64,000 nt of DNA, from assembly GCF_019263805.1 (NCBI RefSeq), contig NZ_CP079195.1, positions 2,021,501-2,085,500 of the forward strand, read 5' to 3'. The position numbers and the translations under genes are program-made. This DNA comes from Polaribacter sp. NJDZ03. Its GTDB lineage: Bacteria > Bacteroidota > Bacteroidia > Flavobacteriales > Flavobacteriaceae. Of the stretch, positions 26,411-33,994 are shown piece after piece; the stretch's first letter is position 1, and each line of letters opens with the position of its first letter. The notes beneath the pieces are model-generated. The model was not told where the DNA came from. It saw only the letters and a list, made by a program, of their open reading frames with translations, and did no database searches.

Positions 26411-27538
26411 CTAGTTTACCATAAATAAATCTGAGGATATTCCGTCTGATAAAAACTTTCCTTTTTGGGTTGTTTTTAAAATTTGGTTTTCAATATACAA
26501 TAATTCTTGCTCAATATATTTTTCAGATTGCTTTTCTAAATATTTAATATATTTTTCTCCGAAATCTGTTTTTATTTTATCAAAAGAAACTCCCCAAATG
26601 GTTCTTAAACCTGTCATAATATATTCATTATAACCATCCGTTTTTGTGAGTGTCTCTCTTTCTATTGGAAGCGTGTTTTGTTGAATCGCTTTTATATATT
26701 TCGCATTATTTCTTACATTCCAACTTCGTTGGGTTCCGTTAAAAGAATGTGCAGAAGGACCAATACCTAAATACGATTTACCCAACCAGTAAGAAGAATT
26801 ATTCTGACTAAAAAAACCTTCTTTACCAAAGTTAGACAACTCGTAATGCACAAAATTTACTTTCGATAATTCTTCTATTAAAATATGAAATTGTTCCTCT
26901 GCTTTTTCATCATCTACGTTTTTAATTTCCCCTTTTTTAATCAACGTAGCTAAGGCTGTTTTTGGTTCTACCGTTAACGCATAACTAGATATATGTGGAA
27001 TTCCGAAACTTAGTGCCGTTTGTATATTATCTCTCCACTCCTCATTAGTACAATCTGGAATTCCGTAAATTAAATCGACAGAAATATTCTTAAAGTAGCG
27101 AGTTGCAATTGTTAAGCTTTTTTTTGCTTCGGATGAATTATGCGCACGATTCATGAGTTTTAAATCTTTCTCGAAAAATGATTGCACGCCAATACTTAAT
27201 CTATTTATTGGTGATTTAGATAGTTCAATTATTTTTTCTTCGGATAAATCATCTGGATTTGCCTCTAACGTAATTTCTGGATTCTCAATTACTGTATGAT
27301 TTTTATACACAGCATCAATTAACAAATTAATTTCTTCTGTATTTAAAACAGACGGTGTTCCGCCTCCAAAATAAATAGTTTCTATAATGGTGTTTTCTAA
27401 CTCGTCTTTTCTAATTTCTATCTCTTTAATTAAAGACGAAATCATATCTTCCTTTTTCTTTAACGAAGTAGAAAAATGAAAATCGCAATAAAAACATGCT
27501 TGCTTACAGAATGGTATGTGAATATATATTCCGGACAT
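26411..27538 (-). CDS. hemW: Radical SAM family heme chaperone HemW
   Basis: A 375-residue protein with the radical-SAM cluster motif at Cys11, Cys15 and Cys18 (CKQACFYC), preceded by GIYIHIPF. FGGGTPSVL and ISSYALTVEP are typical HemW segments, and a HemN_C-like C-terminal domain is present. HemW inserts heme into respiratory enzymes; it was formerly misannotated as coproporphyrinogen oxidase. The cluster has the HemW spacing and lacks the extended N-terminus of HemN. It lies next to a four-helix-bundle gene and ruvC on the same strand. Confidence 0.93.
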   Translation of the reverse strand: MSGIYIHIPFCKQACFYCDFHFSTSLKKKEDMISSLIKEIEIRKDELENTIIETIYFGGGTPSVLNTEEINLLIDAVYKNHTVIENPEITLEANPDDLSEEKIIELSKSPINRLSIGVQSFFEKDLKLMNRAHNSSEAKKSLTIATRYFKNISVDLIYGIPDCTNEEWRDNIQTALSFGIPHISSYALTVEPKTALATLIKKGEIKNVDDEKAEEQFHILIEELSKVNFVHYELSNFGKEGFFSQNNSSYWLGKSYLGIGPSAHSFNGTQRSWNVRNNAKYIKAIQQNTLPIERETLTKTDGYNEYIMTGLRTIWGVSFDKIKTDFGEKYIKYLEKQSEKYIEQELLYIENQILKTTQKGKFLSDGISSDLFMVN

Positions 27539-27543
27539 AAATT

Positions 27544-27572
27544 AGTTCTCAGTTTACAGTATCAGTTGGCAG
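27544..27572. repeat. Left flank of the four-helix-bundle gene
   Basis: The sequence TCTCAGTTTACAGTATCAGT followed by TGGCAG is a low-complexity CAGT-rich stretch. It mirrors, as reverse complement, the CTGAACACTG/CTGAAAACT stretch on the other side of the gene. Confidence 0.45.
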
Positions 27573-27574
27573 AA

Positions 27575-27940
27575 TTACTTGACACCAAATTTACCAGGAT
27601 TATTAATCATATAATTTATTAATCTTCCTACTTCTAAATTTTCGGAAGCTAATTTTTCAAAAGTATTTTTATCAAAGTACTCACATTTTAAAGCAAACAA
27701 TAACCAAGTGTAAGTTTCAGAATTTTCAGCATCCGAATCACTTAATTTACTAACAAAGTGCTTAGGATATTGTCTTTTTCTATAAGCTTCAGATATATTT
27801 GCAGAGACACTTCTATAAGATCTTCTTACTTGATCTGTAAGTGAATATTTTTCTTCTTTCGGAAATGATTTTGAAACCTCAAAAATATTCATTGCCAAAG
27901 AAAACGATTTTTTAAGAGCTAATAAATCTGTAAAACTCAT
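27575..27940 (-). CDS. Four helix bundle protein (23S rRNA intervening-sequence type)
   Basis: A 121-residue all-alpha protein of the S23/IVP family. Features are SLTDQVRRSYRSVSANISEAY, read here as LTDQVRRSYRSVSANISEA, then RQYPKHFVSKLSDSDAENSE and the helix LEVGRLINYMINNPGKF. It was first seen in spirochaete 23S rRNA insertions, but free-standing copies such as this one are frequent in Bacteroidetes. The molecular role is unknown; the fold is shared with Avd of diversity-generating retroelements. It is flanked by low-complexity CTG/CAG-rich stretches between hemW and ruvC. Confidence 0.85.
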   Translation of the reverse strand: MSFTDLLALKKSFSLAMNIFEVSKSFPKEEKYSLTDQVRRSYRSVSANISEAYRKRQYPKHFVSKLSDSDAENSETYTWLLFALKCEYFDKNTFEKLASENLEVGRLINYMINNPGKFGVK

Positions 27941-27954
27941 AATTTTTATTTTTA

Positions 27955-28003
27955 CTGATTACCACAACTGAACACTGCTACTGCTACTGCTACTGAAAAC
28001 TAA
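27955..28003. repeat. Right flank with (CTGCTA)n microrepeat
   Basis: CTGAACACTG is followed by about three and a half units of CTGCTA (27974-27995) and CTGAAAACTAA. Together with the CAGT-rich left flank it brackets the four-helix-bundle gene. Confidence 0.55.
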
Positions 28004-28006
28004 ACA

Positions 28007-28561
28007 TTATTTCTTAACGCGTTTCTCATTCTGTTTAACGAATGAAGCCCAACCTGTATAATTCTTCCCTCCAACAACTTTTCCTGAATTGTAGAAATGA
28101 CAAACTGCCGCCGCCAAACCATCTGTTGCATCTAAGTTTTTTGGTAATGTTTTTAAATTTAAAAGTGATTTTAACATCAGCGCGACTTGCTCTTTACTAG
28201 CGCTTCCACTTCCGGTAACTGCCATTTTTATTTTCTTTGGCAAATACTCTGTAATCGGAATTTCGCGAGACAAACCCGCAGCCATGGCAACTCCTTGTGC
28301 CCTACCCAACTTTAACATCGATTGTACATTCTTTCCAAAAAACGGAGCTTCAATAGCTATTTCATCAGGATTGTAAGTATCTATTAACTCAATAGTACGC
28401 TCAAAAATTAGTTTTAATTTTAGGTAGTGATCATCGTATTTCTGCAACATTAATTCATTCATCTGAATAAATTCCATCTTCTTACCAACAACTTTTATCA
28501 AACCAAAACCCATAATTGTAGTTCCCGGATCAATGCCTAAAATAATTTTTTCTATCGCCAA
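28007..28561 (-). CDS. ruvC: Holliday junction resolvase RuvC
   Basis: A 184-residue endonuclease of the RNase H fold. The acidic catalytic residues are visible: Asp11 in ILGIDPGTT, Glu in IAIEAPFFG, and the C-terminal DATDGLAAAVCH pair. It dimerises on four-way junctions delivered by RuvAB and cuts them symmetrically. The C-terminal extension (NYTGWASFVKQNEKRVKK) is usual in Bacteroidetes. ruvA and ruvB are not in the window. Confidence 0.95.
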   Translation of the reverse strand: MAIEKIILGIDPGTTIMGFGLIKVVGKKMEFIQMNELMLQKYDDHYLKLKLIFERTIELIDTYNPDEIAIEAPFFGKNVQSMLKLGRAQGVAMAAGLSREIPITEYLPKKIKMAVTGSGSASKEQVALMLKSLLNLKTLPKNLDATDGLAAAVCHFYNSGKVVGGKNYTGWASFVKQNEKRVKK

Positions 28562-28625
28562 ACTGGTAGATTGTTTTTGTTTTTATCACCAAAAATACTG
28601 ATGATTATTTGTTACTTTGCAAACC

Positions 28626-29585
28626 ATGTATAATTCGCTCTCATACAAATCTAAACAATTCTTTTGGTTGATAATAAAACTATCGATTGTAATTGGTTGC
28701 GGATATTTTATTTACACAAAACTGGTTGATAACGAACAGTTAAAATTCACTGTTTTTTATAAAAATTTAATAGAAAATGATATTTTTTCTATCAAAATCA
28801 TATTTTTTCTATCTCTTCTCACATTTTTAAATTGGTTTTTAGAAATATTAAAATGGAAATCTCTTGTCGGTTTTGTAAAACAAATATCCTTTTTTGAAGC
28901 CACAAAACAATCTTTAGCTTCCTTAACAACTTCTTTAATTACACCCAATAGAATTGGAGAATACGGAGCAAAAGCACTTTATTTTAATAAGAAATATAGA
29001 AAGCAAATATTAGGTTTAAATTTGGTTGGTAACTTTTATCAAATGGTAATGACCTTATTTTTTGGAAGTATCGGCCTCTGTTATTTTGTTCTTAGTCATA
29101 AAATAAATGTTGATCTATATCAAATTTTTAAAATTTTACTTTTAGTATTTATTCTAATTCTTGTCTTATTTTTTCTACTAAAAAAACTTAACTTCAAAGG
29201 CTTTACTTTTGAAAAAGCAAGGAATTTTATAAAAAGTATACCGTTGACGCTAAATATAAAAGTTGCTATTTTATCATTGTTTCGGTTCTTAGTTTTCTCA
29301 CATCAGTTTTACTTTTTATTACTCATTTTTAATGTTGATATTTCTTATGTTGATGCAATTTCGGCAATTAACTCCGTTTACTTGATAGCTTCTACAATAC
29401 CAATGCTGTCATTATTTGATGTTATCTTAAAAGGATCTGTAGCTATTTGGATATTTTCGTTTTTAAATATAGAACCTCTTATCATTCTATCTACAACCAC
29501 TTTAATGTGGATTTTAAATTTTGTACTACCCGCAATTATTGGTAGTTATTTTGTGTTAACTTTTAAACCTAGTTTTACAAAATGA
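28626..29585 (+). CDS. Lysylphosphatidylglycerol synthase TM-region-like protein (UPF0104)
   Basis: From the ATG at 28626 this is a 319-residue protein with about eight hydrophobic helices. Segments such as TTSLITPNRIGEYGAKAL and the flippase-like core match UPF0104 proteins. A TTG 9 bases earlier is possible but overlaps a TTACTTTGC -7-like box, so the ATG is preferred. It lacks the soluble aminoacyl-transferase domain of MprF, so membrane translocation or a glycolipid-related role is more likely than lysine transfer. It overlaps the glycosyltransferase by 4 bases, and the two probably act on the same lipid or glycan. Confidence 0.82.
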   Translation: MYNSLSYKSKQFFWLIIKLSIVIGCGYFIYTKLVDNEQLKFTVFYKNLIENDIFSIKIIFFLSLLTFLNWFLEILKWKSLVGFVKQISFFEATKQSLASLTTSLITPNRIGEYGAKALYFNKKYRKQILGLNLVGNFYQMVMTLFFGSIGLCYFVLSHKINVDLYQIFKILLLVFILILVLFFLLKKLNFKGFTFEKARNFIKSIPLTLNIKVAILSLFRFLVFSHQFYFLLLIFNVDISYVDAISAINSVYLIASTIPMLSLFDVILKGSVAIWIFSFLNIEPLIILSTTTLMWILNFVLPAIIGSYFVLTFKPSFTK

Positions 29586-30763
29586 TTTGGTTCTTAATTT
29601 TCACATTTACTTCTTATGCAATTCTAATTGTTTGGTTAAGAATTGGCTTTAAAAAAGTTAAAGAATTTAAGGAAGTAGCAACAGTAAATAAAACCTCATT
29701 TTCAGTAATTATCCCTTTTAGAAATGAAGTTGAAAACCTACCTATTTTATTACAATCAATTGAGGAACTGAATTACCCAAAAGACTTGGTTGAATTTATT
29801 TTGGTTGATGATGCTTCTACTGATGACTCTGTTGAAATAATTCAACAATTTGTTATTTCGAACGAGGAACGAGGAGAAATCTCAAAAAGCAAACAAGTTC
29901 TCGATACAATTTCGAAAAAAAGGGAAATCACTCGAACTGACATTCGTATTATAAGAAACAATAGAACCTCCAACTCACCAAAAAAAGACGCCATTACAAC
30001 AGCTATTTCTGAGGCAAAAAACAATTGGATTGTTACTTCAGATGCAGATTGTATTTTACCTGAAAATTGGTTAAAAAGCTTAGATATTTTTATTCAGAAT
30101 AATAATGCAAAAATGGTAGTTGCTCCTGTAAACTATAAAGCTAAAAACAACTTTTTAGAGCAGTTTCAATTATTAGATTTTATGAGTATGCAAGGAACTA
30201 CCATTGGTGGTTTTGGAATGGATTTTCCTTTTTTATGCAACGGTGCAAACTTTGCTTACAGAAAAGATGCTTTTCTACAACTAAACGGTTTTGAAGGCAA
30301 CAACAATATTGCTAGCGGAGATGATGTTTTTCTGTTTGAAAAATTTATAATTGTTGATAAAAAAAGTGTTTTTTATTTAAAATCAGCAGCGGCTATTGTT
30401 ACTACATTTCCTGTAAAAACATGGAGTGATTTAGTAAACCAAAGAACACGTTGGGCTGCAAAAACAGGTAATTTTAGTTCTTTAAAAGTAAAGCTAATTG
30501 GTTTATTGGTTTTACTCACCAACTTTGTTGTTGTTTACTATTTATTGCTTGGAAGCTTAGAAATGCTTTTTATTCCTTTTGTGTTAAAAGTAATTATTGA
30601 TTTGTTTTTATTCTTGCCTACAATTCAGTTTTTTAAACAGGAAAAACACTTTTATAAATGGTATCTTTTTGCAAGCTTCTTGTATCCTTTTTTTAGCCTT
30701 CTCGTTATTTTTAAATCGCTCTTTTTTAAGTACAATTGGAAAGGAAGACGTTTTAAAAAGTAA
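29582..30763 (+). CDS. Membrane glycosyltransferase family 2, with embedded repeat
   Basis: A 393-residue protein: an N-terminal helix, a GT-A catalytic domain (SVIIPFRNEVENLP, ILVDDASTDDSVE, the DxD-like TSDADCILPENW, GDDVFLFEK, QRTRWAAKTG) and three C-terminal helices. It would transfer a sugar to a membrane-bound acceptor at the inner membrane. Between the nucleotide-binding DDASTDDS segment and the IRIIRNNRTSNSPKKDAI segment lies an insert of about 32 residues (about 91-122) made of sequence also found in intergenic repeats. The frame is intact, so the enzyme may still work. It is coupled to the upstream UPF0104 gene. Confidence 0.88.
   Translation: MIWFLIFTFTSYAILIVWLRIGFKKVKEFKEVATVNKTSFSVIIPFRNEVENLPILLQSIEELNYPKDLVEFILVDDASTDDSVEIIQQFVISNEERGEISKSKQVLDTISKKREITRTDIRIIRNNRTSNSPKKDAITTAISEAKNNWIVTSDADCILPENWLKSLDIFIQNNNAKMVVAPVNYKAKNNFLEQFQLLDFMSMQGTTIGGFGMDFPFLCNGANFAYRKDAFLQLNGFEGNNNIASGDDVFLFEKFIIVDKKSVFYLKSAAAIVTTFPVKTWSDLVNQRTRWAAKTGNFSSLKVKLIGLLVLLTNFVVVYYLLLGSLEMLFIPFVLKVIIDLFLFLPTIQFFKQEKHFYKWYLFASFLYPFFSLLVIFKSLFFKYNWKGRRFKK
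29851..29946 (+). repeat. Two dispersed repeats embedded in frame in the GT2 gene
   Basis: The first half, GTTATTTCGAACGAGG through GAGAAATCTCA, belongs to the TTGTCATTTCGA family (compare 21282-21370). The second half, TTCTCGATACAATTTCG through AAATCACTCGAACTGACA, matches copies at 20411-20450 and 23076-23125. It adds about 32 codons without a stop. Confidence 0.75.
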
Positions 30764-30790
30764 CTTCTACTTTAGGTAAATGAATATTTA

Positions 30791-30966
30791 TTGCAAACAA
30801 GTTTAGCCCTGATTGAAGTAGCAACCTTTATATTCCCTGTTAAAAAATCGTCATTGCGAGGAACGAAGCAATCTGTTAACCTTAAAGAGATTGCCACAGT
30901 TTACAAAAAAGTAAACTTCGCAAAGACAGCTATAAAAAGATATAATGTAAAGCAGGAAATAGCTTC
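30791..30966. repeat. Inverted GAGCTC-family repeat with nested second repeat
   Basis: GCAAACAAGTTTAGCCCTGA at the left and AAAGCAGGAAATAGCTTC at the right are reverse complements of the two ends of the copy at 21149-21255. The middle holds a different element at 30849-30927, CGTCATTGCGAGGAACGAAG to CTTCGCAAAGAC, itself a familiar flavobacterial palindrome. A 64-codon frame across it is not considered real. Confidence 0.7.
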
Positions 30967-30976
30967 TAAAAAACTA

Positions 30977-31108
30977 TTAAAATAAAGCATTCATAATATC
31001 TTCGGCTTTAAACCAAAGGATTAAAACGAAAGCTAAAACAGCAATTAAAAAAAGCCCTTTTGTAGGTTTAGATTGCTTTTGTCTTCCAAATTTTCTTTTG
31101 AATTCCAT
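30977..31108 (-). CDS. 43-residue single-pass membrane protein
   Basis: A short ORF on the minus strand encodes MEFKRKFGRQKQSKPTKG, then a hydrophobic helix (LFLIAVLAFVLILWF) and a short acidic tail. Its ATG lies 13 bases after the stop of mnmD on the same strand, so it is probably co-transcribed. The basic N-terminus suggests an N-in single-pass topology. I believe similar small proteins accompany mnmD in other flavobacteria, but I cannot verify this here. The function is unknown. Confidence 0.7.
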   Translation of the reverse strand: MEFKRKFGRQKQSKPTKGLFLIAVLAFVLILWFKAEDIMNALF

Positions 31109-31120
31109 CTGAATGTTTTT

Positions 31121-31792
31121 TTACTCGTTCGTTTTTGTCGTTATTTTAGTTGCTCTTAACATTTCTCTTTTCCCCGGAGGTCCAGGCAAACGCTCTACTG
31201 TTAAACCAACTTCTTGCATCGCTCTTCTAACGCTTCCTTTTGCCGAATAAGTTACTAAAATTCCGTTTTCTTTTAATGCATCAAACATTTTACGGAAAAT
31301 CTCTACCGTCCATAATTGCGGTTGTACACGAGCACCAAAGGCATCAAAATAAATTAAATTAAACGTGTCTTTATCTTCGATATCTTCAAAAAACTGCTTC
31401 CTTTTTATGAGTGAAAAAGTATCTGAAATTTGATGCTTTTCTTCCCAAGAAACAGCGTGCATTTTATCGAATACAGCACTTTCTTTTTCTGCTTTTAAAA
31501 CAGTAATAAAATTCATATTCTCTACTTCTTCTGCAGTAACAGGATATGCTTCTACACCAACATAGTTTATATTTCTTTTTGCTTCTAAATAGGTAATAAA
31601 ACAGTTTAAACCTGTACCAAAACCAATTTCTAAGATAGATACTTCTTCTGCAGTAACTAATTTTAATCCGCTATTAATAAAAACATGGTAAGACTCGTTT
31701 ATTGAACCGTTTTTAGAATGATATTGTTCATTTAAATCGGGTAAATTAATGGTTGTAGAACCATCGGAAGTTATTAGAATTTCTCTTTTCAA
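31121..31792 (-). CDS. mnmD: tRNA (5-methylaminomethyl-2-thiouridine)(34)-methyltransferase MnmD
   Basis: A 223-residue SAM-dependent methyltransferase of the MnmC N-terminal type. It has the nucleotide motif ILEIGFGTGLNCFIT, NLIYFDAFGARVQPQLW (acidic motif IV) and GILVTYSAKGSVRRAMQEVG, ending in LPGPPGKREMLRATK. It completes the mnm5s2U34 wobble modification in tRNAs. Unlike E. coli MnmC, the FAD oxidase half is absent, as in stand-alone MnmD proteins. A tiny membrane protein gene follows. Confidence 0.9.
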   Translation of the reverse strand: MKREILITSDGSTTINLPDLNEQYHSKNGSINESYHVFINSGLKLVTAEEVSILEIGFGTGLNCFITYLEAKRNINYVGVEAYPVTAEEVENMNFITVLKAEKESAVFDKMHAVSWEEKHQISDTFSLIKRKQFFEDIEDKDTFNLIYFDAFGARVQPQLWTVEIFRKMFDALKENGILVTYSAKGSVRRAMQEVGLTVERLPGPPGKREMLRATKITTKTNE

Positions 31793-31826
31793 AATATGTA
31801 GACTTATTACTTATTGAAACTAATTT

Positions 31827-32333
31827 TTACTTTCTCATTAAAACACCATCTGCCTCAAAAGTAAATTCTTTTTTAGGCTCGGTAATTTTTGCTATTTCTT
31901 CTTTAGTTTTCCCTGCATCTTCTGCGTAATGTTGCAATTCTTCTACAGATGTTTCTTGTACAAATGCTTTACCATTTAAAACCACTTCTTTTCCTTGAGA
32001 ATCTAAAGGCATAAAAAAACCATAATCTTTAAAACGAACCATCGTTTCAGTTTCTTCATTTAAAGGCAACTTCATCCAACATCCTTTTTTAGAACAAACT
32101 TCTTTAATACTAGATGCAAACTTTACATTAATTGTATCACCAGTTTTCATGGTTTTAAATTTAGCTAATAACTCTTCTGAAGTAATTGCATTGTCTAACT
32201 CAATTTTTTCTCCGAAAGATTCATAAACCACTTCTTGTTTTGGTTCTGATGTTTCATTGGCTGCTTTCTTGCCTTCTTTACATGCCGTAAAACCAAATAA
32301 AATAACCAAACAAAAGGATATTACATATTTCAT
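31827..32333 (-). CDS. DUF4920 lipoprotein
   Basis: From the ATG at 32333 the protein is 168 residues, starting with a lipoprotein signal MKYVISFCLVILFGFTAC (lipidated Cys18). An earlier in-frame ATG at 32390 would hide the signal and is rejected. The domain has a conserved SIKEVCSKKGCWMKLP, whose two cysteines may bind metal or form a disulfide, and VRFKDYGFFMPLDSQG. DUF4920 proteins are small periplasmic or outer-membrane proteins of unknown role in Bacteroidetes. Confidence 0.82.
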   Translation of the reverse strand: MKYVISFCLVILFGFTACKEGKKAANETSEPKQEVVYESFGEKIELDNAITSEELLAKFKTMKTGDTINVKFASSIKEVCSKKGCWMKLPLNEETETMVRFKDYGFFMPLDSQGKEVVLNGKAFVQETSVEELQHYAEDAGKTKEEIAKITEPKKEFTFEADGVLMRK

Positions 32334-32423
32334 ATTTTCTAAATTTAATGAGTATCGAACAAAAGTACATATTATAATGAGTAAAAGCAATGATTAGTTA
32401 TATCGACCGATGAATATTTTATG

Positions 32424-32431
32424 TACATTTG
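32424..32431 (+). promoter_or_regulatory. -7 box of ilvE
   Basis: TACATTTG matches TAnnTTTG. It overlaps an upstream in-frame ATG (32421), which supports the ATG at 32454 as the real start. Confidence 0.5.
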
Positions 32432-32453
32432 TCCAATAATTCAATCAAAAAGA

Positions 32454-33512
32454 ATGAAATCTGATATAGAAATTCAACGTATAGAAAAATCGAAGATCGA
32501 TTCTGTAGATTTTAACAATCTACCATTTGGTAGTGTATATTCTGACCACATGTTAGAGTGTGACTTTATAGATGGCGAGTGGCAAACACCTGTTATTAAA
32601 CCTTATGCACCTATCTCATTAGACCCATCTGCAAAGATTTTCCACTACGGACAATCTATTTTTGAAGGTATGAAAGCCTACAAAGACGCAGATGAAAACA
32701 CGATGTTATTTAGACCTTTAGAAAACTGGAAGCGTTTAAATAAATCTGCAGAACGTTTAGTTATCCCAGCTGTTCCTGAAGATGTTTTTATGGAAGGTTT
32801 AAAAAAATTATTAGAAGTTGATAATAAATGGATTCCTACTAATGAAGGAAGCTCTTTATATATTAGACCTTTTATGTTTGCTTCTGGAATAGGATTTCAC
32901 GCTTCTCCGGCAGATGCTTATAAATTTATAATTTGTACAGCTCCTTCTGGCGCATATTTTTCTGGCAAAGTAAAAGTTTTAATTGAAGAAAAATATGCTC
33001 GTGCTGCAAATGGTGGTGTTGGTTTTGCAAAAGCTGGTGGTAATTATGCTGCTCAGTTTTACCCTACACAATTGGCCATAGAAAAAGGATACAATCAAGT
33101 TATTTGGACGGATGATAATACGCACGAATATATTGAGGAAGCTGGTGCAATGAATATTTTCATTAGAATTAATGATACTTTAATTACAAGTCCTACAAGC
33201 GATAGAATCTTAAATGGAATTACACGTAAAAGTGTTATTCAGATTGCTGAGGACATGAATATTGATGTAGAAGTTAGAAAAATTACAGTTTCTGAAGTAA
33301 TTGCTGCTGCACAAAGTGGTAGTTTAAAAGAAATGTTTGGAGCAGGAACTGCTGCAGTAATTTCTCCTATTGCAGCTTTTGGATACCAAGGTTCTGATTA
33401 TGATTTACCAGAATTAGAAGCACCTTTTGCAGGAACTCTAAAGAAAGCGATTACAGACATACAAACAAACCAAGCCGAAGATCCTTACGGATGGAGAGTA
33501 ATTCTTAAATAA
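32454..33512 (+). CDS. ilvE: Branched-chain amino acid aminotransferase
   Basis: From ATG 32454 this is a 352-residue fold-type IV PLP enzyme of the long eukaryote-like BCAT form. Features are FHYGQSIFEGMKAYKDA, RPFMFASG, the PLP-lysine segment VGFAKAGGNYAAQ, VIWTDDNTHEYIEEAGAMN and the late GTAAVISPIA. It interconverts leucine, isoleucine and valine with their 2-keto acids. The upstream ATG at 32421 overlaps the -7 box and would add residues not typical of the family. It is monocistronic with its own terminator. Confidence 0.93.
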   Translation: MKSDIEIQRIEKSKIDSVDFNNLPFGSVYSDHMLECDFIDGEWQTPVIKPYAPISLDPSAKIFHYGQSIFEGMKAYKDADENTMLFRPLENWKRLNKSAERLVIPAVPEDVFMEGLKKLLEVDNKWIPTNEGSSLYIRPFMFASGIGFHASPADAYKFIICTAPSGAYFSGKVKVLIEEKYARAANGGVGFAKAGGNYAAQFYPTQLAIEKGYNQVIWTDDNTHEYIEEAGAMNIFIRINDTLITSPTSDRILNGITRKSVIQIAEDMNIDVEVRKITVSEVIAAAQSGSLKEMFGAGTAAVISPIAAFGYQGSDYDLPELEAPFAGTLKKAITDIQTNQAEDPYGWRVILK

Positions 33513-33556
33513 ACATTTTATAGTTGTAGTTTAAAGCTGTAAAAAGATATAATACT

Positions 33557-33587
33557 AAAAGCATCAATTAATTTTGATGCTTTTTTT
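33557..33587 (+). terminator. Terminator of ilvE
   Basis: AAAGCATCAA and TTGATGCTTT pair around a short loop and are followed by a T-run. Confidence 0.85.
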
Positions 33588-33994
33588 GTATTTCAGTTTT
33601 ACGCTTATTTCTTAATTGAGTTTCTTGATAAACCTTAAACAGCGAAAGTAAAAATTCAGCAAAAAAACATACAATACAATACAATACCGTTTTAGGAATT
33701 GCATAAAATGTGGGTTCTCAAAAAAAAATGTTATGCTTATTTTTATACTAACAAAAACGGAAATGCTCTATTATTAAAGAAGTAAAAAAAGACAGATTAA
33801 GCTTTTTTTAGGCTACTTTTTAAATTACAATAAAGTAAAATGAATATTTATCAACCAAAAATAAAGTGATTTTCATTTATTTTAATCTTACAAATTTTAC
33901 ATTATTAGAAGGCAGTTATGGGTAAAATAAATTTGATAAATTAAGTTTAGGTTTACAAGTAACAATGCTAATTATCATTTATAAACCGTTTATA
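33588..33994. other. Intergenic region, nothing identified
   Basis: These 407 AT-rich bases between the ilvE terminator and the end of the DUF5916 gene contain no convincing ORF, RNA gene or hairpin on either strand. Confidence 0.5.

Noticed and set aside
27974..27995. Short tandem (CTGCTA)n as a CRISPR array
   Set aside because: Units are only 6 bases with no spacers and no cas genes are present anywhere in the window.
29842..30024. Minus-strand ORF inside the glycosyltransferase
   Set aside because: It is a shadow of the sense frame through the embedded repeat.
30791..30985. 64-codon plus-strand ORF after the glycosyltransferase
   Set aside because: It is translated from two nested dispersed repeats and overlaps the real minus-strand micro-gene at 30977.
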